From NCBI RefSeq assembly GCF_012027615.1, contig NZ_SNUT01000001.1, positions 372,001 to 436,000 of the forward strand: a DNA stretch of 64,000 bases, in the 5' to 3' direction. Both the position numbers and the translations under genes were made by a program. Each line of letters begins with the position of its first letter. Position 1 is the first letter of the stretch. Positions 1 to 7,496 of this stretch are shown one piece after another. The notes beneath the pieces were generated by a model. It made no database searches. It saw only the letters and a program-made list of their open reading frames with translations, and was not told the origin of the DNA. Origin of the DNA: Thermococcus sp. 21S7. Its GTDB lineage: Archaea > Methanobacteriota_B > Thermococci > Thermococcales > Thermococcaceae.

Positions 1-251
1 CGCGCCACAGACCGCCCGGCGTGGTTGCCCGAAAGTTATGGGAAAGCGCATTATCACGCCCTTCATGAGACTTTTTGTTTTTACATTGTTTTTCGGCCAA
101 TCTGAGCTGTTTCGTGCCTTCTTTTCGGAGCGTGATTTAGTGAATGTACAAATTTGTGCGTTTCATTTTTTGGAACTCGCGCTCAGATGCAAGAATTTTT
201 GAAAACAATGCGATGAAAAGAAGCCTTCTCCGGCCTTCTTTTGCCCCTCAT
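1..251. other. Gene-free left edge of window
   Basis: No convincing gene, tRNA or repeat is visible here. The only open frame of any length (163-372, minus strand) runs through the palindromes at 252-305 and has a low-complexity product, so it is not called. The upstream context is outside the window. Confidence 0.4.
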
Positions 252-305
252 GAGTTACCAAAATTGGCAACTCGATGGGTTTTGAGTTACCCAAATTGGT
301 AACTC
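252..305. promoter_or_regulatory. Two tandem 22-bp palindromic operators
   Basis: Two copies of the palindrome GAGTTACC-N6-GGTAACTC lie at 252-273 (one mismatch, GGCAACTC on the right arm) and at 284-305 (perfect arms). Their centres are 32 bp apart, close to three helical turns, so two dimers could bind on one face. They lie about 90 bp upstream of the gene at 397. A dimeric regulator is inferred; which one is unknown. The GTT...AAC parts loosely recall SurR half-sites, but the spacing does not match. Confidence 0.55.
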
Positions 306-396
306 GTAAATTAAATGCGAATTTTTTCATGGTTCCTTCTGATGGGTGGGAGTTATTTTTAATTGCCCACACTCCCGCTGGGGAGTGGTGGTAAGC

Positions 397-786
397 ATGG
401 AGGATGTAAGGGTCGTGCTGTACGGAATCTTTAACGACATTAGGGCCATGAACCTGGAAGAGGTCAATAAAAAGGTGACTGGAGTTCTGGTTGAGCGTTT
501 GGGTGAGCTTGGAGTGCCTAAGGAGTTCTGGCGTGAAGTTTACTCCTTGTTGATGGGGGTTTACGAGGAGCGTGAAGTCCTCCTTGATGCCAAGGGGCTC
601 TTCAATTACGTTCTTGATGACTTTGTGGAGAAGGGGTTAGTCGATGCGAAGAGTGCTCTCAAGCTTCGGGTCTTTGTTGAGTATTTCCAAGATGTGCTGT
701 TCCCGAGGAGGCAGGATTGCGTGAGGGTGCCTTCCGTCATTGCCCTGGAGGCGTTCTTCGTTCTCGCTTACGGTGAGATGGACTAA
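397..786 (+). CDS. Hypothetical protein, 129 aa
   Basis: I do not recognise this protein. It is an all-helical-looking, charged product that begins MEDVRVVLYG and has a conserved-looking stretch FWREVYSLLMG near residue 45. The ATG at 397 is preferred over the in-frame ATG at 346 because GGAGTGGTGGT sits just upstream and the 346 extension lacks one. It is followed by T-rich termination signals. The paired palindromes at 252-305 suggest regulated expression. Its position next to a recombinase suggests a mobile-element accessory gene, but this is only inference. Confidence 0.55.
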   Translation: MEDVRVVLYGIFNDIRAMNLEEVNKKVTGVLVERLGELGVPKEFWREVYSLLMGVYEEREVLLDAKGLFNYVLDDFVEKGLVDAKSALKLRVFVEYFQDVLFPRRQDCVRVPSVIALEAFFVLAYGEMD

Positions 787-790
787 TGCC

Positions 791-808
791 ACTTTTTATC
801 ATTTTTTG
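791..808 (+). terminator. Oligo-T terminator
   Basis: Runs of five and six T lie 7-22 bases after the stop of the gene ending at 786. In Thermococcales oligo-T runs on the non-template strand are sufficient for intrinsic termination. Confidence 0.35.
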
Positions 809-890
809 ATATATCAAGAAGGCCCCACTAAGTTTTCTGGTTAAGAATAAAGAAATGTTAAGGTCCTGGGAGTGAACAAAGTTGGAATGC

Positions 891-2240
891 TCAATATAAG
901 GTCACTTTGCTTTTCTGTGTGGCCGTTGGTGTTTCGGGGGATTTTCCGTAAAGCTTTGATGCGACTTCTGGACTTAGGATGCGGCCGAATTCGGGCATGA
1001 TCCTGTCAATGAGTCCGTCGAAGAGCATGTTCGTGAATCTCCGATATCGGGCGACGTAACGGGGGTCTTCTGTTGTGGAGATGTAATGCATAAAATCCAC
1101 GCCCTCAGCGCGTCCGAGGAGGTAATTCTTGTATCTTCGCATGTTGTCGAGCCCATAAAGGCCCTTTCCGAAGAGGGAGCTTCCCACGCCTTTGTCCGCG
1201 AGCTCGAACATTCTTGCTTGCAGATAACTGTCAACGTATTTTCTGATTTGGCGCAATCCGATAATCGGCTTTTGCGGTGGATACTTCTGGAGCCATTTGT
1301 TGTTCTGGTACAGGGTCTCAAGCTTTTCTTTACTTCTGAATGCTTTTGCTGGGGTGTAATAATTGTAAAACAGTTTGTCAATCTCGTAATATCCGAAGAG
1401 GGGTTTCGTGGGGTCCGGCAGGTATTTTCTTCGGTATGCTTTAAGTTCCTCAATGAGGACGGGGTGGATGAACACTGGTGTGAAGCTTTTTGTGGCGTCT
1501 TCTTTCAGCTTTTTGCGGTGGAAATATATGATGCCCCTGTTGAGGTCAATTTGATTTATGGTTTCACCGTCAACGATGACTTGGAATTGGAGGTCGTTAA
1601 TTTCTGAGCCTCGCACTCCGGTTAAGAGGGCAATTATTGTCGCCAGCCTGAGGTTTTCAACGGTGCGGGTTTTCTTAGTATGGATCAGTATCTCAAGCCA
1701 TCTTAGGGCGTCTTTCACTCTCTCGTCGCTTATTACTTTGCTTCTCTCGTTGAGCTGATATTCTTTTAGCTGGCGGCCTTTTGTCTGGAACGTGGATTTT
1801 GAAAGCTGTGATACGTAAAACTCGGGGTTAAAAACTTCGAGCCCGATTGTTCTGGAAAGAAGAACGTTGTATTTGCTGAGCAAAATATGCTCCAAGGCCT
1901 TTCTCGTTGAGTAAAGATATATACGCAAAGTGTGGACTGCGGGCCTTCTCTCGCGGATGAATGTTGTAAAGGCGTTGTATATGTCTTTTGTCGTGATTTT
2001 TATCTCGTTCGTGCCGGGCTCGATGCCTTTGGTCTTAATTAGATATTCGAGGAACACATTGACAGCGGTGGATCTGTTCTGAAACTTTCCAACTGTCATT
2101 TGCCCTTCTTTTCTCAGTCTTACGAGTTCTTCTTTGTACTCATCGAAGTCACTTAGCTTGAGTATCACGAACCCGTTGTCTGTGTTTATTACAGCTGTTT
2201 GGGTTGGTGGTGTATAAAATACCTTCCTTCTCACCCCCAC
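891..2240 (-). CDS. Tyrosine recombinase/integrase, 449 aa
   Basis: This is a DNA strand-transfer enzyme of the tyrosine recombinase superfamily, of the large type found in Thermococcales plasmid and virus elements. Visible motifs: box I TGVRGSEIND with catalytic Arg at about 210; box II GLRQIRKY with Arg about 333 (the usual His is replaced by Arg); and LLGRAEGVDFMHYIS, which aligns with the LGH...Y motif and puts the nucleophile at about Tyr386. The N-terminal 180 residues would be the arm/core-binding region. The start is GTG, preceded by GGTGG. A paralog with the same motifs lies at 24972-26325. The gene is intact, unlike integrase genes split by SSV-type integration. Confidence 0.85.
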   Translation of the reverse strand: MGVRRKVFYTPPTQTAVINTDNGFVILKLSDFDEYKEELVRLRKEGQMTVGKFQNRSTAVNVFLEYLIKTKGIEPGTNEIKITTKDIYNAFTTFIRERRPAVHTLRIYLYSTRKALEHILLSKYNVLLSRTIGLEVFNPEFYVSQLSKSTFQTKGRQLKEYQLNERSKVISDERVKDALRWLEILIHTKKTRTVENLRLATIIALLTGVRGSEINDLQFQVIVDGETINQIDLNRGIIYFHRKKLKEDATKSFTPVFIHPVLIEELKAYRRKYLPDPTKPLFGYYEIDKLFYNYYTPAKAFRSKEKLETLYQNNKWLQKYPPQKPIIGLRQIRKYVDSYLQARMFELADKGVGSSLFGKGLYGLDNMRRYKNYLLGRAEGVDFMHYISTTEDPRYVARYRRFTNMLFDGLIDRIMPEFGRILSPEVASKLYGKSPETPTATQKSKVTLY

Positions 2241-2286
2241 CCACCAGGATTATATACGTATTTTAGCTTTTTAAACATGACGTTTT

Positions 2287-2388
2287 TGCATGTAATTAAC
2301 CGATGATTGCATGCATTTTATTTTTGGTGGTCGAGAATGCATGCAAAAGCGTATTTACTCGTATGAATATTAAGAAAATGCATGTAAT
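2287..2388. repeat. Four phased TGCATGYA sites
   Basis: TGCATGTAAT occurs at 2287-2296 and again at 2379-2388. The palindrome TGCATGCA occurs at 2308-2315 and 2338-2345. Intervals of 21, 30 and 41 bp are close to 2, 3 and 4 helical turns. A cluster of phased sites beside a recombinase gene suggests binding of the recombinase, an excisionase or a repressor. Confidence 0.5.
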
Positions 2389-2605
2389 ATAACTGTCAGT
2401 AATGGCACTCCTCATCGGTTCGCAACCCAAATCTCCCCTTTCAAGCCTTCTTTCGGCCAAAGGGGCCTTTTCAACGGAGTGGGTGTCATCGGTTAAAGAG
2501 GCCTCGTCATCCCACCTCTTTCGAAGTTGCTCTAGAAGGAGAGGTTAAAAGGTTTTGCTGTTAAAAACTAGGGAGAGAAAGGGAGACAGATATATGTCAT
2601 CGGTT
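2298..2605. repeat. TCATCGGTT repeats
   Basis: The 9-mer TCATCGGTT occurs at 2412-2420, 2486-2494 and 2597-2605, and inverted at 2298-2306. The last two direct copies share TGTCATCGGTTAAAG. A related copy (ACTCATCATCGGT) occurs upstream of the second recombinase at 26551-26563. Confidence 0.5.
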
Positions 2606-2660
2606 AAAGTTGAAAAAGGAAGGAAAGAAAGTTTATTGAGAACAAGTCAATTTCAATTTA

Positions 2661-3458
2661 TTATTTTGAAACAACAACATACTCATTATCGTGGATACAG
2701 TTAATGACATCCCTAGTAAACAAAACTGCATCTCCCAATAGAGGTATTATTTGATTTAAAAGATCCTCTATAATCTTGTCCCTGTATGTATTGGAGGTCA
2801 CTTCTTTTATACAATTCCAAAGTACTATAAGGGTTGGCCCTTTTCTAATGTACCACGACTTTCCCTTTTGTATTATGGCGTCTATTCTGCCTCTTATATT
2901 TGCAATCCCTTTTCGGAACTCAAGAAATTCTAGTGACAGGCTCATGCTTAATCCAAATCCTAAGGCCAAGGTGCCTGCGAGTAATTCTGTGGGTATAGGT
3001 CTATATAATCTAGGAAATCCTCTGGGCCTGTATCTAGACCAATCAACAACAAAGCGGATGTTGTGAGTATTAAAAACGTCATTGAGATCCCTAATTACAG
3101 AATTGAGTTCATCTTGGACGTCTTGTATCATTATCTCTCCTAAAGGGATTCTGGATATAAGCCACACTATTCTTCCAAATCTCTCCGATAATTCTGGATA
3201 ACACCCCTCAAAATTCTCGGAACATTCATCCACAGCTTCCCAGAACTCCTGTATTGCTCCGACAATCTCTGGATCTCTTGATATTTCGTCTAGATATGGT
3301 ATATATGGATAGCGGTTGAGCACATACAACGCCCTTCCAACAAAGACTCTAGGTGATACCAGCACAGTACTTTCTTGCTCCTTGTCTGCAAGGGTCCACA
3401 AAGCATTTCTAATCTCGATAGGGTTGATGCACCATTCCTTATGGACTTCCTCTGACAT
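2661..3458 (-). CDS. Hypothetical protein with one possible membrane segment, 265 aa
   Basis: I do not recognise the family. The protein is helical and Trp/Cys-containing; the segment near residues 160-178 (LLAGTLALGFGLSMS) could be a membrane helix or a buried hydrophobic helix. The ATG is preceded by AGGAGGGTGTTGA, a strong ribosome binding site, with a TATA-like ATTTAAA further upstream, so it is probably its own transcription unit. It lies between the recombinase and the four-gene cassette 3611-7037. A role in the element's defence cargo is possible but unsupported by any motif. Confidence 0.6.
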   Translation of the reverse strand: MSEEVHKEWCINPIEIRNALWTLADKEQESTVLVSPRVFVGRALYVLNRYPYIPYLDEISRDPEIVGAIQEFWEAVDECSENFEGCYPELSERFGRIVWLISRIPLGEIMIQDVQDELNSVIRDLNDVFNTHNIRFVVDWSRYRPRGFPRLYRPIPTELLAGTLALGFGLSMSLSLEFLEFRKGIANIRGRIDAIIQKGKSWYIRKGPTLIVLWNCIKEVTSNTYRDKIIEDLLNQIIPLLGDAVLFTRDVINCIHDNEYVVVSK

Positions 3459-3610
3459 TCAACACCCTCCTAATAGTGTTTTGTGATTATATTACAAATC
3501 AGGGTTTAAATGTCTTGCTTGAAAACTAATAAAAAAGATGTTGCTTATAAATTATTGTTTTTGCTAATGCTAATTCAATTGACCCCTGATTCATGCGTTA
3601 AATAAAAATC

Positions 3611-4075
3611 TTAGAGGAGCTCTTTTAATTTCTGATTCTCACCAATTGCCGCCAGTATCTCAAAGCTAAGTTGATTTCTTTCATGAGCATCAAAAAGGTT
3701 AACATTACTTAACAAAACTTCCATAGCGGCCCCTGGAAAGCCTCTTTCAATCAAATGTTCGATTATCTTAGTGATGGCCTCTTTCAGAAGGTTAGATGAA
3801 AGTTCACTAACAATTTCATTGACAGTATTTTTAAAGAGTTCTTCAATGTTAGTTTTATCACTGTTAACCCTGGCATTTTTGAACTTCCTAAGGATGTCGA
3901 TGACAAGAGGCCGGTTTTCATTGTTTAACGCCTCCAGCATTGCCAAGCTTGCTAGTATTATGTCCGAATACGTGTATGAGACATTAGCAATCTGATTCAG
4001 CTTTTTCTTTTCAGAATTCAGGATTTTGTATGCATCCAATGTGAGTCTAATGGTTTTTGTGTTTAATTCGTCCAT
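3611..4075 (-). CDS. Ribbon-helix-helix-like protein, 154 aa
   Basis: The first 45 residues (TKTIRLTLDAYKIL...YSDIILASL) have the strand-helix-helix pattern of ribbon-helix-helix DNA-binding domains such as VapB/CopG-type regulators. The remaining 100 residues are helical (TVNEIVSELSS...AITKIIEHLIERGF) with no recognised motif. I chose the ATG at 4075 because GGTGA lies just upstream and the longer frame would run into the preceding gene. It is the last gene of a four-gene minus-strand cassette and is a plausible autoregulator or antitoxin for it. Function is otherwise unknown. Confidence 0.6.
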   Translation of the reverse strand: MDELNTKTIRLTLDAYKILNSEKKKLNQIANVSYTYSDIILASLAMLEALNNENRPLVIDILRKFKNARVNSDKTNIEELFKNTVNEIVSELSSNLLKEAITKIIEHLIERGFPGAAMEVLLSNVNLFDAHERNQLSFEILAAIGENQKLKELL

Positions 4076-4139
4076 TGAACTCACCAAAGTGCATTCTTGT
4101 CTTCTGTTAATAAATATTGTCGTGAATAAGCTCGTGTGC

Positions 4140-4364
4140 TTAGTCAAAGTAGTACTTACTTTCCTCTGCAGCTTTTTTGATATCATCAACTAACTCCCTT
4201 AAAGAGCTATATTCGCTTGCCAACCTTTCAAGTTCTGTGATAATAATCTCTGGAGGCAGTATATAAAGCCTGTCAAATTTTATAAAGTCCTCTATCGAGC
4301 CTTTGAAGCTTGTTGCGTATCGTCTAAGAGATTTAACAATCTCCTGGTTCTGTTCTTCCTTCAC
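4140..4364 (-). CDS. Small helical protein of unknown function, 74 aa
   Basis: This is a short, charged protein with a predicted C-terminal coiled-coil-like helix (ITELERLASEYSSLRELVDDI). Its start overlaps the stop of the upstream PD-(D/E)XK gene by four bases (ATGA type), which indicates translational coupling. The tight coupling to a nuclease-like protein would fit a small regulatory or antitoxin-like partner; this is inference, and the family is not recognised. Confidence 0.55.
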   Translation of the reverse strand: MKEEQNQEIVKSLRRYATSFKGSIEDFIKFDRLYILPPEIIITELERLASEYSSLRELVDDIKKAAEESKYYFD

Positions 4365-5686
4365 GGTCTTAAGGTATTCTTTTGTATGGATAAAAAGAAC
4401 TTATCTAGACCAGATTCACTTAGATCTCCCTCTCTTAAAACTATAGACAAACGTGCTCTTAGGAGGATTTCAAGTGTGTCAACAGGAACCACAACAGTAT
4501 AAACTTTGTCCTCAAATTCTTTGAATCTGGAGTGGACATAGTTCATTAATCTTCCATGCAAATCAATTAAGCTGTGAAGATTAAATCTGAAGAGAACAAA
4601 TATGAAAGGAATATCCGGCTTTAGTGGGGCAGCTTTGTATATATCAGACCGCAAAATGTAAGATAAGTATTTTCCATACTTTTCTGTCAGTTCCTTTCTA
4701 AAATCCACATTAAGGGAAGACTTAGCATCAACTATTCCTATAACCCTTACAGCGGGTCCCGTGGGATCTCTGATAAAAACTATTGAGTCCGGAACCTTAA
4801 CGCCTCTATTCTTTGAACCCCCAAAAGTTATATCGACTCCATATAAATACCGAAACGCCAGTGAGGATGTATTCTCAAAATACTCATCAAATTTGGGCAT
4901 GTTTTTTAATTTGAGTGTCTTGAGGTTAGATAACAACGAAAGAAGGTATCTAGGATTTGTTTCAACTGAAACCATGAGCTTCCTAAAGTTTTCAGGTTGA
5001 ATGGAGTTGATTATCCTCCTCTCCAAGTCCTCTATTTTACTATTTGCCTCAATCCAATACGCTAGGTCAGATTTGAGGCGTTTATCCAAAAGCAGGGAAA
5101 ATGGGACAAAATATACTAGATTTCCGAGAGGAAGAATCCCTACTATCTCTAAGAATGCATCCAAGGATTTATCATGTCCTATGAGGATTATAAGCTTTTT
5201 ATTTTGGATATATTTTGATAAAATCCTAAAATAGTCCCTTGGTTTTTTGGGTGGTTTTGTCAAGAGGACGACTGCAAGGCTTTCATCAGAGATTTCAACA
5301 AATCCTGGCATGATATCGGGCTCACTATCTAAAGGAACGTCTAAAACCTCAAGGATAACTCTTATGAGAGCAGGATATATTACCCTATACACAGTAAATT
5401 TGTTTTCGTATTCTTCTGGGGACAGTTCTTTGATTTTCCCAGATTGACATCGTAACAAGTATTTGCCCCTCTTTCGGGGGTCTTCCTTTGGTTTTAGAAC
5501 ATCTACAACTGGAGATCCATCAGGACATGTTGGGGGCACCTTTTCCTCAGCTAGTATCCCCATCCTAAGAAGCTCCTCTATTTCCTTTGGTTTAAGCTTT
5601 GATAATAGTTCCCCCTTTTCTCTGTTAGCAACTACTGGAAATGCATTCAAAAAAGCAAGAAGAGAGTCATAACTACTCCGATTCAT
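4361..5686 (-). CDS. PD-(D/E)XK nuclease-like protein of a putative defence cassette, 441 aa
   Basis: The N-terminal 45 residues look like a winged helix. They are followed by two cysteines in a zinc-ribbon-like setting (CPDG at about 54 and LLRCQSG at about 80). The C-terminal third carries VPD at 298-300 and VDAKS with D320 and K322, preceded by beta-strand sequence and followed by helix. This is the arrangement of a PD-(D/E)XK nuclease fold. The middle region (about 100-290) is not recognised. The gene overlaps its neighbours on both sides (14 bases upstream, 4 downstream), so it is part of one operon. DNA cleavage is inferred from the motif only. Confidence 0.6.
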   Translation of the reverse strand: MNRSSYDSLLAFLNAFPVVANREKGELLSKLKPKEIEELLRMGILAEEKVPPTCPDGSPVVDVLKPKEDPRKRGKYLLRCQSGKIKELSPEEYENKFTVYRVIYPALIRVILEVLDVPLDSEPDIMPGFVEISDESLAVVLLTKPPKKPRDYFRILSKYIQNKKLIILIGHDKSLDAFLEIVGILPLGNLVYFVPFSLLLDKRLKSDLAYWIEANSKIEDLERRIINSIQPENFRKLMVSVETNPRYLLSLLSNLKTLKLKNMPKFDEYFENTSSLAFRYLYGVDITFGGSKNRGVKVPDSIVFIRDPTGPAVRVIGIVDAKSSLNVDFRKELTEKYGKYLSYILRSDIYKAAPLKPDIPFIFVLFRFNLHSLIDLHGRLMNYVHSRFKEFEDKVYTVVVPVDTLEILLRARLSIVLREGDLSESGLDKFFLSIQKNTLRP

Positions 5687-7037
5687 TTATATCCCCCAAG
5701 AATAGTTTTAGTGCCAGTCTCTCTTCCTCTTTCAGCCTACTGTAAACATTCTCTGAGGCCAAGTTAACTGGCTTGTTGTTAATCAGGAGTACTGGCTCAA
5801 CCTTATCACCATATGCCCCAATCAGATCATCAAGGAAATCATCCACATTTGGAACTATCTTTCGGAATTCGTCTAAATCTGCTACTATGTCGACCTTTAG
5901 TGCTCCCGTTGCAGGATCCCCTGGAAATCTAAAACCACCAAGCTTGATAGATTCAATGATCTCGTTCAGTTTTTCTTTTGCTTCATCGGGGAGGTCCAAA
6001 GACTGCAGTTTTTGCACAGCTTCCGATTTTCTCTCCTTGATCTCTTTGTCTATCTGTTCTATTGCGTCTGACATATGCTTTGAATGTTGAATGGTCTGCT
6101 TTACAGTTTCCTTTAGTTCCTCGACAGGTTTGGGCTTGATCAACTTGAGATCGTTCACAGATGTATCTTCTCCAAACAATACGGAGAGTAATCTGTCGAG
6201 CAAATCCCTCGGATATTTCTTGTTCAGGTCAAATCCAAGGATTATTTCTGTTTCCTTGTCATTAATAGGCCTAATTTGCAGGATATAATGACCTAATGGA
6301 TAGATCCACTCTGAAACTTCTTTTAGATCCTCTTTGTTTTTTGGTATCAATGGTGTATGGATGATATTACTGTCCTTTGAATACCTGAGAGTCTCTGATA
6401 TCCCGTAGATTTTCATCCTTCTCCGTACGAAAAATTCCTGATAAGGTCTTCTGCCATATTCCATTGTTATTATCAATTTAATTGCTCCATCGTTAGTGGA
6501 TCTCATGTCAATTCTAGCCCAGTGTATGTTTTTACTGTTCCATTCTCTCACAAATTCATCAATAAGTCGTTCTAACTCTTTGTTGTCTCTGAATAGAAAT
6601 GGTTTATCTAGCAAATATCTATTTTTATCCCGGTTTTTCTCGATATACGCCTCATATCTTATCCAGGAGAGGTAATCCTGAAGTTTTTCCTGTCCAACAT
6701 GACGGTATAAGAACAACAGCACTTCCTCTTTGCTTTTTATAGCGTGTATTTCACCCGCAAAATCAGGAAACATAGTCGCTAGTGCATGTCTGGCACGATT
6801 TGTGCTTATATCCTTACCATCCATCTCCGGGAGATATATTAAAAAGAACTTCAGTATCTCATCCTGGTGTTCCTGCATTAATTCTTCTACGATTTTCTTT
6901 TTCTCTCCCCTTCTGATCTTAATATCTAATCCCAAAACGTCTTTTGCGAATTTCTCAATGAATTCTCGTCTTTTCTGGAGTAGCTTTTTTCTAACATGCT
7001 CAATATCCTCCTGAGAGAACTGTAGTGGTTCCTCCAT
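5673..7037 (-). CDS. Unknown 454-aa protein, first gene of the cassette
   Basis: I do not recognise this protein. It is strongly charged. It has an N-terminal helical region (residues 1-130), a mixed alpha/beta middle (MEYGRRPYQEFFVRRRMKI; GHYILQIRPIND; ETEIILGFDL) and a coiled-coil-like stretch near 320-380 (DAIEQIDKEIKERKSEAVQ). No ATPase or nuclease motif is seen. The start at 7037 is supported by GGGGGAT eight bases upstream. Upstream lies the palindrome CAATTTAAATTG (7067-7078), which may be the promoter element. It leads the cassette with the nuclease-like gene and probably acts as its sensor or partner (inference). Confidence 0.6.
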   Translation of the reverse strand: MEEPLQFSQEDIEHVRKKLLQKRREFIEKFAKDVLGLDIKIRRGEKKKIVEELMQEHQDEILKFFLIYLPEMDGKDISTNRARHALATMFPDFAGEIHAIKSKEEVLLFLYRHVGQEKLQDYLSWIRYEAYIEKNRDKNRYLLDKPFLFRDNKELERLIDEFVREWNSKNIHWARIDMRSTNDGAIKLIITMEYGRRPYQEFFVRRRMKIYGISETLRYSKDSNIIHTPLIPKNKEDLKEVSEWIYPLGHYILQIRPINDKETEIILGFDLNKKYPRDLLDRLLSVLFGEDTSVNDLKLIKPKPVEELKETVKQTIQHSKHMSDAIEQIDKEIKERKSEAVQKLQSLDLPDEAKEKLNEIIESIKLGGFRFPGDPATGALKVDIVADLDEFRKIVPNVDDFLDDLIGAYGDKVEPVLLINNKPVNLASENVYSRLKEEERLALKLFLGDINESE

Positions 7038-7172
7038 TGGGTATCCCCCAGCTCTCAATTAACTGACAATTTAAATTGGATGTTACCTTTTTTAACTTTT
7101 AACATTAACTTAAAAATCACATAATCACAATCTATAATAATAAACAAACATGAATCTTATCCATAAGGCCAT

Positions 7173-7496
7173 TCATTCCTGTACCCCACTAGGGCTAGAA
7201 TAAGAGGTCAATTCTCGTTGCAAAGCTTGCCACTCAGGGATATAACTCGAAAGAAGGGCCCTGAACAGCCGATTATGACGTGGAGAACCAACTTTGATAT
7301 GTATCAGCTCATGCACCACGATATATTCTACGACTTCATAGGGAAGCTCCAATATGTCTACACTAAAGGTTAGTGTTCCTTTTGATGATGCAGAGGCCCA
7401 TTTATGCCTCATTTTTTGGAATCGAACTCTCTTAGGATAAACACCAAGTTCTTTTGCCCATCTAGACACAAGTTCATAGACTTCCTCTGGTGTCAT
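7173..7496 (-). CDS. YgjP/WLM-like zinc metallopeptidase, 107 aa
   Basis: The motif VVHELIHIKVGSPRHN contains HELIH followed by an H eight residues later, the zinc-binding signature of the YgjP/SprT-like (DUF45) metallopeptidase family. The domain is short but complete for a minimal gluzincin. The ATG overlaps the 3' end of hsdR by 23 bases, so it is the last gene of the type I restriction-modification operon. YgjP-family genes are often found next to type I R-M genes. Their role there is not established; restriction-subunit turnover is one idea. Confidence 0.8.
   Translation of the reverse strand: MTPEEVYELVSRWAKELGVYPKRVRFQKMRHKWASASSKGTLTFSVDILELPYEVVEYIVVHELIHIKVGSPRHNRLFRALLSSYIPEWQALQRELTSYSSPSGVQE

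Larger units (their letters stand above)
2251..2660. promoter_or_regulatory. Integrase upstream region with site arrays
   Basis: This 400-bp region has no gene. It holds the integrase TATA-like element (TATATA, 2251-2256, read on the minus strand) and two families of short repeats annotated separately. Part of it (AAACAT...TTGCAT...TTAACC, about 2274-2301) resembles the region upstream of the second recombinase at 26382-26410, so the arrangement appears conserved between the two elements. Confidence 0.5.

Noticed and set aside
163-372. Possible 69-aa gene on the minus strand
   Set aside because: It runs through the operator palindromes at 252-305, has no ribosome binding site and a low-complexity product.
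3497-3591. Inverted repeat AATCAGGG...CCCTGATT between the 265-aa gene and the cassette
   Set aside because: Eight-base arms about 80 bases apart in AT-rich DNA can arise by chance; no matching copies nearby.
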